The notes under the pieces were generated by a model. That model was not told the DNA's origin. It did not search any database and was given only the letters and a program-made list of their open reading frames with translations. Of a stretch of 14,461 bases of DNA, positions 14,343-14,461 are shown one piece after another (positions within the stretch are counted from its first letter, which is position 1; each line of letters opens with the position of its first letter). Source of the stretch: RZYY01 sp036794825 (GTDB lineage: Bacteria > Bacteroidota > Bacteroidia > Bacteroidales > 4484-276); the NCBI GenBank assembly GCA_036794825.1, contig DAIRGA010000054.1:1-14461 (forward strand), given 5' to 3'. The translations under genes were made by a program, and so were the position numbers.

Positions 14343-14461
14343 TAATTATTTGGTCATTGCCAGAAAACAACCATTGTTGAAAATCATTGTTGACCCCAAC
14401 CCAAATGGGAGCAATGATTTTCAACGATTTACACCCGGAATTTATCCCGAGACTTCGGGAG
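14343..14461. mobile_element. Palindromic MITE-like element, second copy (cut by window end)
   Basis: Bases 14373-14461 match 2574-2662 with only three differences in 89 positions, including the 14-bp internal inverted repeat and the CCCGA/TCGGG hairpin. The left terminus keeps TAATTA and TGCCAGAAAAC but has a different, slightly longer sequence between them. The right half lies outside the window. Confidence 0.75.

Overview
The window looks like a chromosomal segment of a Bacteroidota bacterium, most likely a free-living or environmental Bacteroidales-type member. The evidence is a type IX secretion (T9SS) sorting domain on a giant secreted protein, a FISUMP-domain (Fibrobacter succinogenes major paralogous domain) secreted protein, a TPR-sensor histidine kinase of the kind common in this phylum, promoters of the -33 TTG / -7 nnnnTTTG type, A/T-rich leaders without clear Shine-Dalgarno sequences, and an AAA/DUF4143 ATPase. 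The lineage below phylum level is a guess.

Left part (1-2444, minus strand): a two-component system. A membrane-anchored TPR histidine kinase overlaps by 29 nt the start of a response regulator that runs off the left edge. Middle (2445-11569): a gap with two divergent promoters flanking a 173-bp palindromic MITE-like element, then a 907-aa secreted protein built from three FISUMP domains and three InlB-type beta repeats, a terminator, and a 1851-aa T9SS-exported multidomain protein with an FG-GAP/VCBS propeller. After its terminator lies an orphan T9SS-tail fragment, probably a pseudogene, with its own terminator. Right part (12046-14160, minus strand): an AAA ATPase with a DUF4143-type C-terminus and a 242-aa protein of unknown function. 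The last 120 bases hold a terminator for an off-window leftward gene and a second copy of the palindromic element.

The main discovery candidate is regulatory. The promoters of the kinase-regulator pair, the FISUMP gene and the T9SS cargo gene all carry the same 20-bp inverted repeat, AATACCnnGAAnnTGGTATT. In each case its right end overlaps the -33 TTG, followed by exactly 20 nt and an nnnnTTTG -7 box. This puts the dyad about 42 nt upstream of the inferred start, the classic class II activator position. The simplest model is an autoregulated NarL-type response regulator that switches on two surface or secreted proteins, so the four genes would form one small signalling-secretion regulon. Two of the three promoter regions also have a member of the same palindromic element family next to or inside them. 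Comparison of the two target leaders shows one with, and one without, a short inserted member.
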